Below are positions 42,212 to 52,408 of a stretch of DNA of 64,000 nucleotides, one piece after another. The translations under genes and the position numbers were made by a program. Under the pieces are notes generated by a model. It was not told the origin of the DNA and made no database searches. It worked only from the letters and a program-made list of their open reading frames with translations. The first letter of the stretch is position 1. The number at the start of each line of letters is the position of its first letter. The DNA is from Aurelia coerulea (taxonomy: Eukaryota > Cnidaria > Scyphozoa > Semaeostomeae > Ulmaridae). The stretch is from contig CM076943.1 of the NCBI GenBank assembly GCA_039566865.1, positions 45,516,663-45,580,662 of the forward strand, read 5' to 3'.

Positions 42212-43295
42212 CAGTGGCGTCGTGGCCGGGGGGGGCCAGGGGGGGCCATGGCCCCCCCTATGAAAATGTTGTCGGAAAATTCGTCAGTTTTCCATTCTTG
42301 TCGGAAAAATCGAAAAAAATTGAATTAATCCATTTTCCTTACATAGCTACTTTATGGCAATCGAAATGTATACATGAAATATCACTTTTTCGATCGCAAA
42401 AACGTAGTTTTTGATGAAAAAGTAGGTTTTTGACAAAAAACTAGGTTCTTCGTTCGTTTTTCTGCAAAAAAGTCCTTTTTCAATGGAAAGAAAAGTGTGT
42501 TTGCTATTGGAAAAATAGACACATTAGGCGCAAAAGGTTTCGGACAAATAAATTTCAGACAAATGCTTTTGGTCAAAACATTCTTGGACTTTTTCCCCGA
42601 AAATTCGGTCGTTTTACCTACATATTGGTGACTAAAAATGATAAATTTACAATTTATTTTGCAAGTTTCATACTTAAGAAATGTCATGCATTTATGTTTT
42701 GTGCATTAAGCTTTCAATGAGTTGCTCGTCAGAATTTGCACAAGTGAATATTGTTGAGGAAGATGGAAATGATTACTAAGATCGGATTACTTTCAGTTTC
42801 TGTAAACGGATGCTTATAGAAATGAAGATATCAAGCTATCACGTTGTTATCTAAAATTTGAAAACGATCTATTTTTCAATGCTTTTAAGGTCCTTTTTTT
42901 GAAATTTCCCATGAAAAACAAATAGTAGATTCTTCAAAATAGGGACGTTTTGCAACGATCTAAAGGGCGTGGTCACAGAAAATTTTCCCGGGGGCAAGCC
43001 CCCGGACCCCCAGTTTTCCTCCCTCCTTGCGCATATAGCTTCAGCCTCACCTCCAACACCAATCACGTCTCAACAACAGCCTCACCTCCAACAAGAATCG
43101 CCTCTTAACAGGACTGATGTGTCCCTTTCAAAAATTCTTCGCTATTATGGAACTTTTATATGACAAAAGTTTTTGAGACATTTTGCCACTTTTTGTACGT
43201 TACATTCCTGCTTAATTTTTGTCGGAAAAATGTCTCTTTGTCGGAAAATTCTGACCCTTGGCCCCCCCTAAAATCATGCTCCCACGACGCCACTG
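42212..43295. mobile_element. hAT-type non-autonomous element, copy 2 (1084 bp)
   Basis: Same orientation and nearly the same sequence as 8380-9461 (a few single-base differences and run-length changes). Termini CAGTGGCGTCGTGG and CCACGACGCCACTG. Exact 8-bp duplication GAATTGGT at 42204-42211 and 43296-43303. The near identity and perfect flanks mean recent movement by a transposase encoded elsewhere. Confidence 0.93.
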
Positions 43296-43519
43296 GAATT
43301 GGTTGGTTCGTACACTTGGTTGTTTGTAAGCTAATAGTTGTTATATACTTTCCTCAGTTGTTGACCATAGAATGCATCGAGGGATAACAATTCAGCTTTT
43401 TTCAAACCCAAGGTTCCGGTGTTGTAAGTTAAACGTGGTAGTACCAGAGATTTATATATAGTCTAATTTTTCTCTCAATTTTCAGTGGTGACTCATTAAT
43501 GGAATAGATGTTTTTCCTT

Positions 43520-43687
43520 CAGAGACGTAGGAACTGGGGGGCATTGGGGGCACGTGCCCCCCCAAGATTTTGAAATAAACAAAGAAGTGCCCTTTTTGTT
43601 TTCAGGAAATGCCCCTTTAGCTTAATGGAAAAAAGTGCCCTCGAAGTGTCGTGCCCCTCCAAGTTTGAGATGCTTCCTACGTCCCTG
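43520..43687. mobile_element. Short hAT MITE, copy 2 (168 bp)
   Basis: Termini CAGAGACGTAGGAAC and CTTCCTACGTCCCTG. Exact 8-bp duplication TTTTCCTT (43512-43519; 43688-43695). Confidence 0.9.
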
Positions 43688-43772
43688 TTTTCCTTCATCG
43701 ATCGAGGGATAATTTCACCAATTTCACTTCTTTATACGAAATATGTTCAGTTTGGGTTCACTATTGTGCATA

Positions 43773-44142
43773 CACTCTTTTTTTTATAAGAATATTGTTT
43801 ATAAGAATATTCAGGCTCAGAATCATCCAAATTTTAAGAATATTATAAGAATATTGCTCAGCCTCAGCTCGCATATTTGTATCTCAATTTCCAGCAGCTG
43901 CCTGTTTTGCGATGTTCATAACATTCTTATTGTTACAACTGCCCACAACTGCTTAGGTTTTTCTTTCGTTCGACCATTTCTTCATAATGATATGACAAAT
44001 CTTTGAACTATGTTCCCCTGAAACCATATCAGATTTGAAAAAATAAGAATACTTTAAGAATATGCTAAGGCTCAAAACGAAAACTTTCTTAAGAATATTG
44101 AGGCTGGAAAAAATTTATAGTATTCTTATAAAAAAAAGAGTG
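43773..44142. mobile_element. TA-flanked A/T-rich inverted-repeat element (370 bp)
   Basis: Termini CACTCTTTTTTTTATAAG and CTTATAAAAAAAAGAGTG, with TA on each side. The interior is full of AAGAATATT motifs. Non-autonomous, probably Tc1/mariner-type. Confidence 0.85.
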
Positions 44143-44241
44143 TATTGGAAAACTCTGCAAAATGAAGCAAGATATCTTTTGATTCAGATTCGTTTTGAAA
44201 TATCTAAAAGGTTTTATTGGATGATTTCTGCATGCCCTGTA

Positions 44242-44767
44242 AGGGGTCAGTCATTTACAATTCTGGGTACTGGAGCGGGTTAAATTGGTGGGGGTATGAA
44301 ATCTATTCCAAGGAGAATTGGGGGTTATGAAAGTTTTTTTTGAAATTTTAGAGGGGGTACGAAACCTTTCATTGTAGATTCTTTAGAAATTTATTTCAAT
44401 GACACAATAAGGCCTATGGAATACCATATCTTCGCACAACTGCAACTCTAGCTAGCTTCTGACAGCATTCAAATCATCCATTGTACCCCATTATATTTGT
44501 ATAAAATTCCAGCTCCCCTTCCATGGTAGTATTTCATTAAATGGAAATGGCATTGCTTTTTGATCTCTTTTACAAAAACAGAACTTCTGTGATGTGGTTA
44601 TCTGAAAATAGTTTGATAGATGGCCAGTGGTAGGGTATGAAATTTTTTCTAATTGTCCAATGGTGCTCGAAATCTTTCAGGGAAAATTGAAAGGGGTATA
44701 ACAACTTTTAGCTAGTTTAGCAATTCTAGCCCGCCCCGGTACCCAGAGTTATAAATGACTGACCCCT
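44242..44767. mobile_element. Inverted-repeat element with AGGGGTCAGTCATTTA termini
   Basis: The left end AGGGGTCAGTCATTTACAA is mirrored by TTATAAATGACTGACCCCT. The body has GGGGGTATGAAA repeats. About 525 bp, no coding content. Confidence 0.75.
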
Positions 44768-45248
44768 AAGGATTCGAACGGTATTCTTGTCGGTTTGTGA
44801 TCAATGTTTCAAAGTCCTTTCGCCGAGTCCCATTGTCATCTCAAGCAAAGCACGTGAGCCTGACTAGACTAACTATACGGTTGAAGTTATCACTATTTTA
44901 CAACAACAGCAGCTTTAAATTTTCATTTCTTTGAATTTGTATCGAAAGTTTGAAATGCTTTTTTCCTCCAAGTGAAAGTGGGAGCAGTATAGACACATTG
45001 GAGTCTCTTGTTTCCCTGCGCTCTTCGACTTGATGATAGTGCTTCAGTCAACACAGACTCATTCTCCATTCTATACGCTTGTAGAAACGGAATAGTTCCT
45101 GTATGGCCCTTACAATAAACCTTTTAACAGTTCTACTAAGGGTTTGATTGAGGCCGATTGAGTGGCGTTGGAGTTTCTATCACTGTATACATTCGAACAT
45201 TCTAGAAATGTATCAAGATATCATTCGATTCGGATTCTTTTTCGAATA

Positions 45249-45652
45249 CACGTTTTTTCCTTTATAAGAAACTGGTTTATAAGAAACCAGTACTAGGATG
45301 TCGAAAAAATTAAGAATCTCTAGTATTATGCTTGAGAATTGCTAAGAAACTTTTAAAGCCAAACACCAGGAAATCATTGGAAAATTGTCATTGAGCCTTT
45401 ATTCTTATAGTAATATTCATGATAAATTTATGTTTTGATTCAAATAGAACTCTCCTTCTTGCAAATAAACTTGCTGTCTGTCAAGAAACGAATACGTGGC
45501 AGTGGTAGAAACTACATGCATCCTAAATGCATCCAAAAAATAAGAAACACATTAAGAAACTTTTAGTGGTAAAAAGCTGAAATTTTCACATGAAATTAAG
45601 AAACTTTTAGTACTATGGGCTTATCCAAGTTTCTTATAAAAGAAAAAACGTG
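45249..45652. mobile_element. TA-flanked A/T-rich inverted-repeat element (404 bp)
   Basis: Termini CACGTTTTTTCCTTTATAAG and CTTATAAAAGAAAAAACGTG, with TA on both sides (45247-45248; 45653-45654). The interior has AAGAAACTTTTA repeats. It is related in design to 43773-44142. Confidence 0.85.
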
Positions 45653-45669
45653 TATTAGCTAAAGATCTC

Positions 45670-46570
45670 TTGGGCCTAAATCACCTGCTACTTTTTTCTC
45701 CAAACCACTGATCTTAAAACGCCACAACAAAAGCAGTACCATAAAGCTTGCAATCAGAACTTAGATAAATGTTCATTCTAGCCATAAATGCAAAAATTGC
45801 CTTCCTCTTAGCCAATTTCTTATCACCACACGACGGCGCGTGAAAAAAAACTTGTCGCCGATAACCCGTCCTGTCGCCGAGCCGATTGGCATTTTTGTCA
45901 GACAGTGAAGCGACAACAACAACAACAAATCAACTCAATGAGACGAGCGTTACTTGAGGGTCCTCTATGGAGTGAGGCTAGACTGATTATATGTTCGTAG
46001 GTTATCGCTATTGATAAGCTGATGGACGCTATAACTACGACTCATGGACTTACGCTTCCAGAAACGGACATGGCCTAAATCACCTGCTATTTTTTCTTGA
46101 AACCACCGACCCTAAATCACCGCAAAACGTGGTTTTCCTGAGGTACTACACTGCAAAACAAGCTATCAGTACTTAAATGAATGTTTCTTCAAGCTATTAA
46201 AGCAAAAAAATCCTACCCATAAGTGATATTTTGGTTGTTTGGGGACGCAAAAGATCTCGTAAATTCGTTCGCTTTTTTGAGATTTTGATCGTTGGAGCAG
46301 TTCAGTCGAGCGCGTTGTTCGAATTCGTTTGTTTGCCTTTGGCGGGAAGTTTAAATTGAAGAAGAATCAGCCAATCCCATCAAGTTATTTCAAGTCTTGC
46401 ATCCTGATTGGTCCAGGAACAAATTTGTTCCTGGCGAGAATTTTTTTGCCGTTTTGAGAAGAGTTAGTCCATAAGGCCCTTGACTGGAGCGACAACAACA
46501 ACATTAATTCACTTCAATTAGATGAGCGTAAGTTGAGGGTCCTTATGTAGTGAGGCTAGAGTGAGGCTAG
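45670..46570. repeat. Diverged direct duplication in a possible promoter region
   Basis: CCTAAATCACCTGCTA, ACCACTGATC/ACCACCGACC and GCGACAACAACAACA to GAGGCTAGA occur twice, at about 45672-45980 and 46074-46560. Copies differ by substitutions and by extra sequence in the second. No coding content recognised. Confidence 0.65.
46338..46434 (+). promoter_or_regulatory. Candidate promoter cluster: E2F-like site, CCAAT boxes, 22-bp palindrome
   Basis: TTTGGCGGGAAG (46338-46349) is an E2F/DP consensus. CCAAT (46371-46375) and the reverse form ATTGG (46407-46411) lie downstream, the arrangement of many cell-cycle promoters. A perfect 22-bp palindrome, CCAGGAACAAA plus its inverse, sits at 46413-46434. 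A possible exon ending GGAAGGCCAG/GTAAGG lies at about 46610-46700. Inference only: no transcript evidence. Confidence 0.25.
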
Positions 46571-47352
46571 AAGCAGTAAAGCAGGGAGCTTCCCTGGTCT
46601 AGAGCTGCACATCAGAAAGTCCAATCTGGCCTAATGAGGCAAGAAGCTCACAGTAACAATCAGTCAGATCAAGATAACAAAGAGCCGAAAGGAAGGCCAG
46701 GTAAGGTTCAGAAATCGACAAGGTTTCCCTTCACTCATCATGATCTTGCTGACTGCATCGCATGAAACTTTTTAATGTCACAATTCAAGCTCATTCAAGC
46801 CAAGGACATTTTGTGGAAATGACCTGTACAAACATAAGATCCTTTTGGATGATTACAAAGTCCGTCCTGAGCTAAACAAGCATAAGAATATCTGAATATT
46901 GATTTCTTCATAACCCCAAATGATCGTTGATACTGTTTTTAGCTACAACCAGAGAGGCGAGTGTTGCTGCTAAAGTCGCCTTCAATAGAAAATCGAGCGC
47001 CTTGTATGTCTCAAATTAGATGTCATGTGAGATTTACGATAATGCAAAATTACTTATGTTTATGCAGAACCCTGCAGAATGTTTCTATTCGCGGGCATCT
47101 AGTTTGAGACAAGCAGTCACGAAAATAACCTCTGTGCAGAATCATATGCAGTCAATGGGGCCATTGTTTGCTGGAATTCTGCACCTTTCCTCTCAACTTC
47201 ACCTGCGACGTTTGCAGTCTGGTTCCCTGACGTCATTTTCGACTAAGGGGACTGGGCTCCACGGAAGCGGTCCAAAATAACGTCTGGACAAAAACCGTAA
47301 CCATGGGCCGTAACCATGCCGCGACTTGTGCTTTGATACCTTGTAGCTGGAA

Positions 47353-47498
47353 ATGGCGGCGGCCAAGCTGCAAAACGATTTTGAAGAATTACTTGAAGAA
47401 GTCCTGAAAGCAGCGAGTGATGGCTGGGAAACGTTCGAAAGCTGTTGTAGGATTGTTGAAAGCATTGTTCCGCAGTTTTCTTGTCCACAAGAAGAGAG
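47353..47498 (+). CDS. Candidate first coding exon (host gene), orphan
   Basis: Starts ATGGCGGCGGCCAAG, giving MAAAKLQNDFEELLEEVLKA and continuing to CPQEER before a donor GAGAG/GTATGC. The acidic, helical N-terminus and the start context look genuine. No downstream exon is recognised in the following 5 kb, so the gene may be broken or have a distant second exon. The protein is not recognised. Confidence 0.35.
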
Positions 47499-47575
47499 GT
47501 ATGCTTACAATATTTGCGACGTAGATTTCGTTAGGCCAAATGGAGCTAGATGTGTGCTACCAAGTATCTAAGGTT

Positions 47576-48162
47576 CACTTGTATTTTGATTTTAATTTTG
47601 TAAGTTTTAAAGGACATTTTGCCTGTAACTATTAAGCTCGCAGGACCCTAATGATAACAATATTGTAAATATTGATAGGTTATCCCGTTAAAATATTCGT
47701 AAATTATTATTATTAGTCTATAATTAACGTTTTATTATCAACTGGATTTGTTTAACATAAGAGGCCTAGTCTTAAATAACCTGAAATGTCATAATTAATT
47801 GGAAATGTTGCTGTCCTTTTCTGAAATGATGATCAAAATGAAATCTCTAATTTCTCCTTCGTTTTCTCTCAGATAGTTTATATCAAATCACATATTCCTT
47901 CGAATGTGTTTGGTCCGGATACAGCTCCTGCAAGATGCACATTTTGGCTGGACCTTGCAAGATTTTCAACACATTCCCACAGAAGATTGGACACTGTTTG
48001 AATAGGATGAATTCTACCAAATCTTGAGGCATTGCCATATTTCCATTTAGGCCTGTGTAAATATTGTTAAGTATGTAAAAAGAATCTAAAGAATTTCAGA
48101 TTGATTCTTTCCTGCTCCTAATGTTTGTATGGTTCTAAATAAGTCAGTGATGTGGAATGCAG
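47576..48162. other. Unassigned AT-rich region
   Basis: No gene or clear repeat seen. It could be intronic to the candidate exon at 47353. Confidence 0.35.
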
Positions 48163-48209
48163 ATTTTTTTCTGTGACTACACTGATAATTTTTTTCTGCG
48201 ACCACACTA

Positions 48210-48329
48210 AAAGCAGCCAAAGATGCTCGAGTCATTGCAGGCCTAAATGTGATCAGAATCATCAATGAGCCAACAGCTGCTGCAATTGCATATGGTCTTG
48301 ATAAGAAAGAAGGTGAAAAGAACATTTTG
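48210..48329 (+). pseudogene. HSP70-family (BiP/HSPA5-like) coding fragment
   Basis: Forty codons read [31 protein letters not shown] and EGEKNIL, the highly conserved HSP70 nucleotide-binding segment. The GEKNIL ending fits the ER form. The following VFDLGGG block is missing and a stop comes two codons later. Copies of a TCTG(T/C)GACTACACTGATAAT-like motif lie on both sides (about 48168, 48190, 48338). It is a captured or retroposed exon piece, not a gene. Confidence 0.85.
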
Positions 48330-48629
48330 GATTAAGGCATTTTTTGTGTGACTACACTGATAATTGTTGTATCAAAATTTCGTTGAAACTGTATTTACCA
48401 TTAGATGCAAAGGTCCAGAATAGACAATTATGCTCAAGATGGAAGGGAGGAGGTGAGGAACTTTTTACCAAGATGCTTTTATGGTAAAGATTCAATCAAA
48501 GAATGCAATGTGTCAAATGGTAAAAATTCCTCATTGCCGCCTTCAGGGTAAATAATGGTTTATTGTGCTCATCAAATTTCTATGAAGTAGATAGTCTGTG
48601 CTTTATGAAAAAGGCAGATGAGTTTGAAG

Positions 48630-48776
48630 CAGAGGCGTAGGAACCATGGGGGCACTTGGAGCGCTTGCCCCCCAACATTTTGCAATTATGATGGCAAAGT
48701 GTCCTTTTGTTTCAGGAGGTGTTTGTCCTTGAAGTGTCGAGCCCCTCCCCCTCCCTAAGTGCTTCCTACGGCTCTG
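48630..48776. mobile_element. Short hAT MITE, copy 3 (147 bp)
   Basis: Termini CAGAGGCGTAGGAACC and GCTTCCTACGGCTCTG. The 8-bp duplication GTTTGAAG/GTTTGAAT (48622-48629; 48777-48784) has one mismatch. Older or more diverged than copies 1 and 2. Confidence 0.85.
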
Positions 48777-48796
48777 GTTTGAATGAGTACTGTATT

Positions 48797-48945
48797 GCAG
48801 TGCATTGGCTCCTAAAAACAATGGTATCCTATTGTTGTAAAAACAGGCATAATGTTGTGCCTCAGAATAAAATTATGACTGAGTCTACGACAACAGAATG
48901 CCATTGCTTTTAGGTGCCAATCAGCTGGGTGACAGTGCACTTTTA
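48797..48945. mobile_element. Small foldback element
   Basis: GTGCATTGGCTCCTAAAAACAATGG-type left arm mirrored by CCATTGCTTTTAGGTGCCAA and GTGCAC on the right. It interrupts the LINE relic. Confidence 0.65.
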
Positions 48946-50960
48946 ATACCAACCAATCGTAACATTCAAGAAATTTATACAGACACTGGTGCATTATTTT
49001 TTCAAAAAGTTTGCTAAAGATAGAGAGGAGAAAGATTGGTCTGTAACAAAAGATTCATTAATAAGGAAAGAAAGATCACTGGAGATAGATAGTTGCTTGA
49101 AGAATTTTTAGTAGCTTGACAGTGATACTGTTTGGTCCACTTAACTTATCAAGTTTTAAAGACAGGATAAGGCAGGATACTGTACTTCATCAGCTGTGCA
49201 AGGGGAGATAAAAACGAATCTAAATTGGAAATGGACAAATAATCCAATAGGGATTGTGGAGTTCTTGGGATTTTCTTTGTGATACTACTATAAGCAACAT
49301 TTGGTAAAATATTTATTGAATTCAGTGGCTATTTTGACAGTTTCCAGGCCTTATACTTACTGTATTATGCCCTTTATTCCTTTGCATAGCATTTTCATGT
49401 TGCTTTTGTGTTCATCAGAATACTTATGGGTAGCAATTCTTTTTGCTTTCTCTAATTTCATTCATAATTATAATTGCTTGATGTGTATGCATGTAGGTCA
49501 TTGACAGAATTTATTAATTTGAACTGATGGAATAGATTGTCCATAATTTTAATCATTTTCTGAGTGTGCAAATTAATCCAAGGTTTATTTCTAAGTTTCA
49601 AAGCCTTTTTAATAATTTTTCTTGGGGTAATGTTTGTCAATAAGATTGTGGAGATTAATCAGAAAAATATCAAATTTTTGATTTAAATCAATAGCATCGT
49701 CATTGAGAAAGGATTTTTCAATATCTTTATAGTCGGCAAGAAATTTAGCTTCATCAAAGTTTTTATAATCATAAGCAAAACAGGATGAAGTTTTGTACTC
49801 AGGGGGTGTTACCATACAGAATAGCAAACTGGGGAAGATACGTATATATATATATATATGTATCCATTTATCACATTGATCACAAAAGACTGCTTTTTTA
49901 TTTACATTTTTGTTGCAAATGCCACAAGGAAAAGGTACGTTGTGAGTGGTGGGTCCTAGATCACTACATTGTTTTCTACAATATGCTCATTTTGTCTCAA
50001 AGAGGGAAATACCTGGTTAAAACACAAAAATTAAAGAAAATCGCAAAAACAAAACAGGTTTTAGCCTTTTCTCTTCTTTTAGCCTTTGAGGACTTTTCAA
50101 GCTTGCAAAAACATGTTGGTTAACAGATTTGGAGGTTACATTACCATGCATCAATATATTCAGCAAAAAGAGCAATAAAACTGCTGAAGGAATAATACAA
50201 ATTGTATCAGACCAGCTAGACCATCATAACATTCTAAGATAGGGAATTTCCTCTAACCATCCAGCCAACTACACAAGCCCCACACCCGACCTTAATAAGG
50301 CACACCACCAGAGGCCAGGCAGACCCACAGACAGCCAGAGGAAACCCCCCTCAATTCAGCTCAACTAGAAGGATTTATACTTTGTGTACTGTTTTATCAG
50401 TCTTACGACATTTGATCACTAGTGTTGCAGGATATGCCAGATAACCATTAGATATTTCTTTGATTGCTATCAATTTTTGCCGCTCAAACATTGCATCATT
50501 TTGTCTCTTTGTTACTTCTTTGGAGTACATTTGGTCAGCTCGTACCCATCTTTGGGTGCTTTCGACAAAGATCAGAAAATCCATTTTTCACAGTCTCACT
50601 GTCTTTCCAAGAGAAGAACTTTACATAGATATGACTTAGCCCTTTTTCATCATTTCTGCAACTTGATCAGCTTCAATTTTGAGGTGTCTTGCGATAACTT
50701 CTACCAGAATTCCCTCTGTTTGGTCCCATGTTTCATGGGGCTCCTCTTTAATTCCCTTAAGAATTAGGGTTGAGCACATTGATTTTTGTTAGTAGCTTCT
50801 TAGATTGAAGTTGTAGAATCTCTTTGAGGTTTGCATTTGCCAAAAGTATCTGCCTTCTAGGCTTTTTCAGTAGTTTTTTGCATGTCCAGCTTGATTTCCA
50901 TAAATTTACTGTGCATCTCTCTAAGGTCTAAGGATTTCATCTTTTTTGTTCATTGATATT
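48946..50960 (-). pseudogene. Degraded LINE (non-LTR retrotransposon), ORF1 and RT pieces
   Basis: On the minus strand, from right to left: an ORF1-like segment (about 50780-50380) with LILKGIKEEPHETW, LVEVIARHLKIEADQVAE, DFLIFVESTQRW and NGYLAYPATLVIK; then the endonuclease-RT linker (about 49760-49460) with FDEAKFLADYKDIEKSFL and KLRNKPWINLHTQKM; then RT N-terminal pieces with LDKLSGPNSITVKLLKIL (about 49160-49100) and ANFLKK followed by MHQCLYKFLECYDWL (about 49010-48950). Multiple stops and frameshifts. Order and motifs fit a CR1/L2-like or L1-like LINE. I cannot place the clade. Confidence 0.65.
49836..49860. repeat. TA dinucleotide microsatellite
   Basis: ATATATATATATATATGTAT run of about 20 bp. 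Confidence 0.9.
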
Positions 50961-51415
50961 TCACCGTATCATGTAGATTATCATATTGGATTGAGACGAT
51001 GCAGGAAGAAGTAAACCAATGTTTTGCCTTGCTTTGCTTTGCTCACACGGCCATATTATTCAACGCCGTTGCGGGGACGTTACAACATGAACAATTTTCA
51101 TTGAAAATGACGACTTGGCCTAACTGAGCTTCTTGGTGACAAAGGCAAATGGAGCTTCTTTCTTGCATTCTGCAGTAATTCCCATTTATATCATTTTCTG
51201 ATGAATCATAATTCCTTGAGGAAGATGAATACTTTGCCATCTTCCATCCTCTATGCTTCAGTTGCTTCCACACACAACCGGCTTTCCAAATAAGGAGTGA
51301 GAAGTTTGAGAAGAAACTTTTCTGGTTTTTGTCCAGGCGTCAACAAATCGCTTCCCTGGCGCCCAGTATCCTCACGCGAACGCGGTCAAGTTGACGCACA
51401 GGGAACCAGGCTGCG

Positions 51416-51925
51416 ACGTTTGCATCCGTAGCTGTGTAGGAGGGCGGTCCTTCTACCATCGGTGATACTGCGAATGCAAGCCTCTGTGCAGGCCGCCGGT
51501 TACATCATCCTCCAAAGTTGACTTATTTGCATAATGAGTACTATCAATAAGTGGCTAATGATGCGTTCGTTCTAGAAAACGATTGTTTTAACATAATTAA
51601 GCTGCTAATGAAGTCAAGAACGTGCCAATTCTGGGTAAATTTGTTGTTGTGCCTGGGTAAACATCATGGTGATTTATCCATCTTACGGTGTCAAATCTGT
51701 CTAACATGAAATAAGCCGACGTCAAATGTTGCTATAGGATCGCGGGAAACTTCTGTCTTGTATGGGCTTTCTGTGCGCTTTCTTTATTTCAGTGCCAATT
51801 AGCAGAGATAAAACGTTAATAAATTGCTTTAACGGGCGTGACTGACTTACTTATTTTCTTTCTTTTTTTCTTTCTGACTGACCTGGAGCCCCCTCTTAGA
51901 TTACAAAGTTGGACTTTGTAATAAA
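51416..51925. repeat. Dispersed repeat, inverted copy of 18617-19100
   Basis: Shares GGTCCTTCTACCATCGGTGA, CCGCCGGTTACATCATCC, ATGATGCGTTCGTTCTAGAA and GACCTGGAGCCCCCTCTTAG with the block in MT1 intron 2, in inverse orientation. It ends at the palindrome TTACAAAGTTGGACTTTGTAA. It lies upstream of MT2 exon 1, so it is not part of the MT duplication. Confidence 0.75.
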
Positions 51926-52229
51926 AAATACAAGACTAAATTTGGCCTTAGGCCAAATTTTAGCCTTGTAGCGGGGCTTATGACCTTGTTATGACCTTGT
52001 ACTAACCTTTGAAGACAATTAAAAGGCTATAAGTGAGATTCCAAGTTACAACCAGTCAAACACAAGGTTTCCACGAGGCTTCCACAAGGTTTCCAAAAGG
52101 TAATTAGCATTTTTTGAGCTATTTAAAAGGTTACAGAGAGGCTTTTCTAGGCTAGAACAAGGTTACAAGGCCATAACTACAAGGCTTGTACATACATGGC
52201 TATTACATAGCCTTGTATTTTCATACCAG
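51924..52229. mobile_element. Inverted-repeat element with CTTGTA-rich body, copy 2
   Basis: Matches 38810-39110 in inverse orientation. The right end is GCCTTGTATTTTCATACCAGG and the left end AAAAATACAAGACT is degenerate. It sits about 60 bp upstream of the first MT2 coding exon, within or beside an untranslated-leader intron. Confidence 0.75.
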
Positions 52230-52288
52230 GCAATTCAATGCATGGCAAATTAATGTGACACAGAAAGTTTCTTATTTCATTTCAGAAA

Positions 52289-52408
52289 ATGAGTAAATTT
52301 GAAGATTACAACTCAGTATCCAATCATTATGATGAAGGAAGAGTACCAGCTGGTGCCAAAATGTATGCATCTGTCATCCAGAGTTACCTTGATAAACCAT
52401 TGGCAAAG
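52289..52408 (+). CDS. MT2 coding exon 1
   Basis: Forty codons, MSKFEDYNSVSNHY to KPLAK, with donor GTAGTT. Three base differences from MT1 exon 1, while the introns on both sides are alignable but clearly diverged. Confidence 0.85.

Noticed and set aside
51043..51273. 76-codon minus-strand ORF (MAKYSSSSRNYDSSEN)
   Set aside because: Plausible start but no donor site I trust, no domain, and it sits between LINE and repeat sequence.
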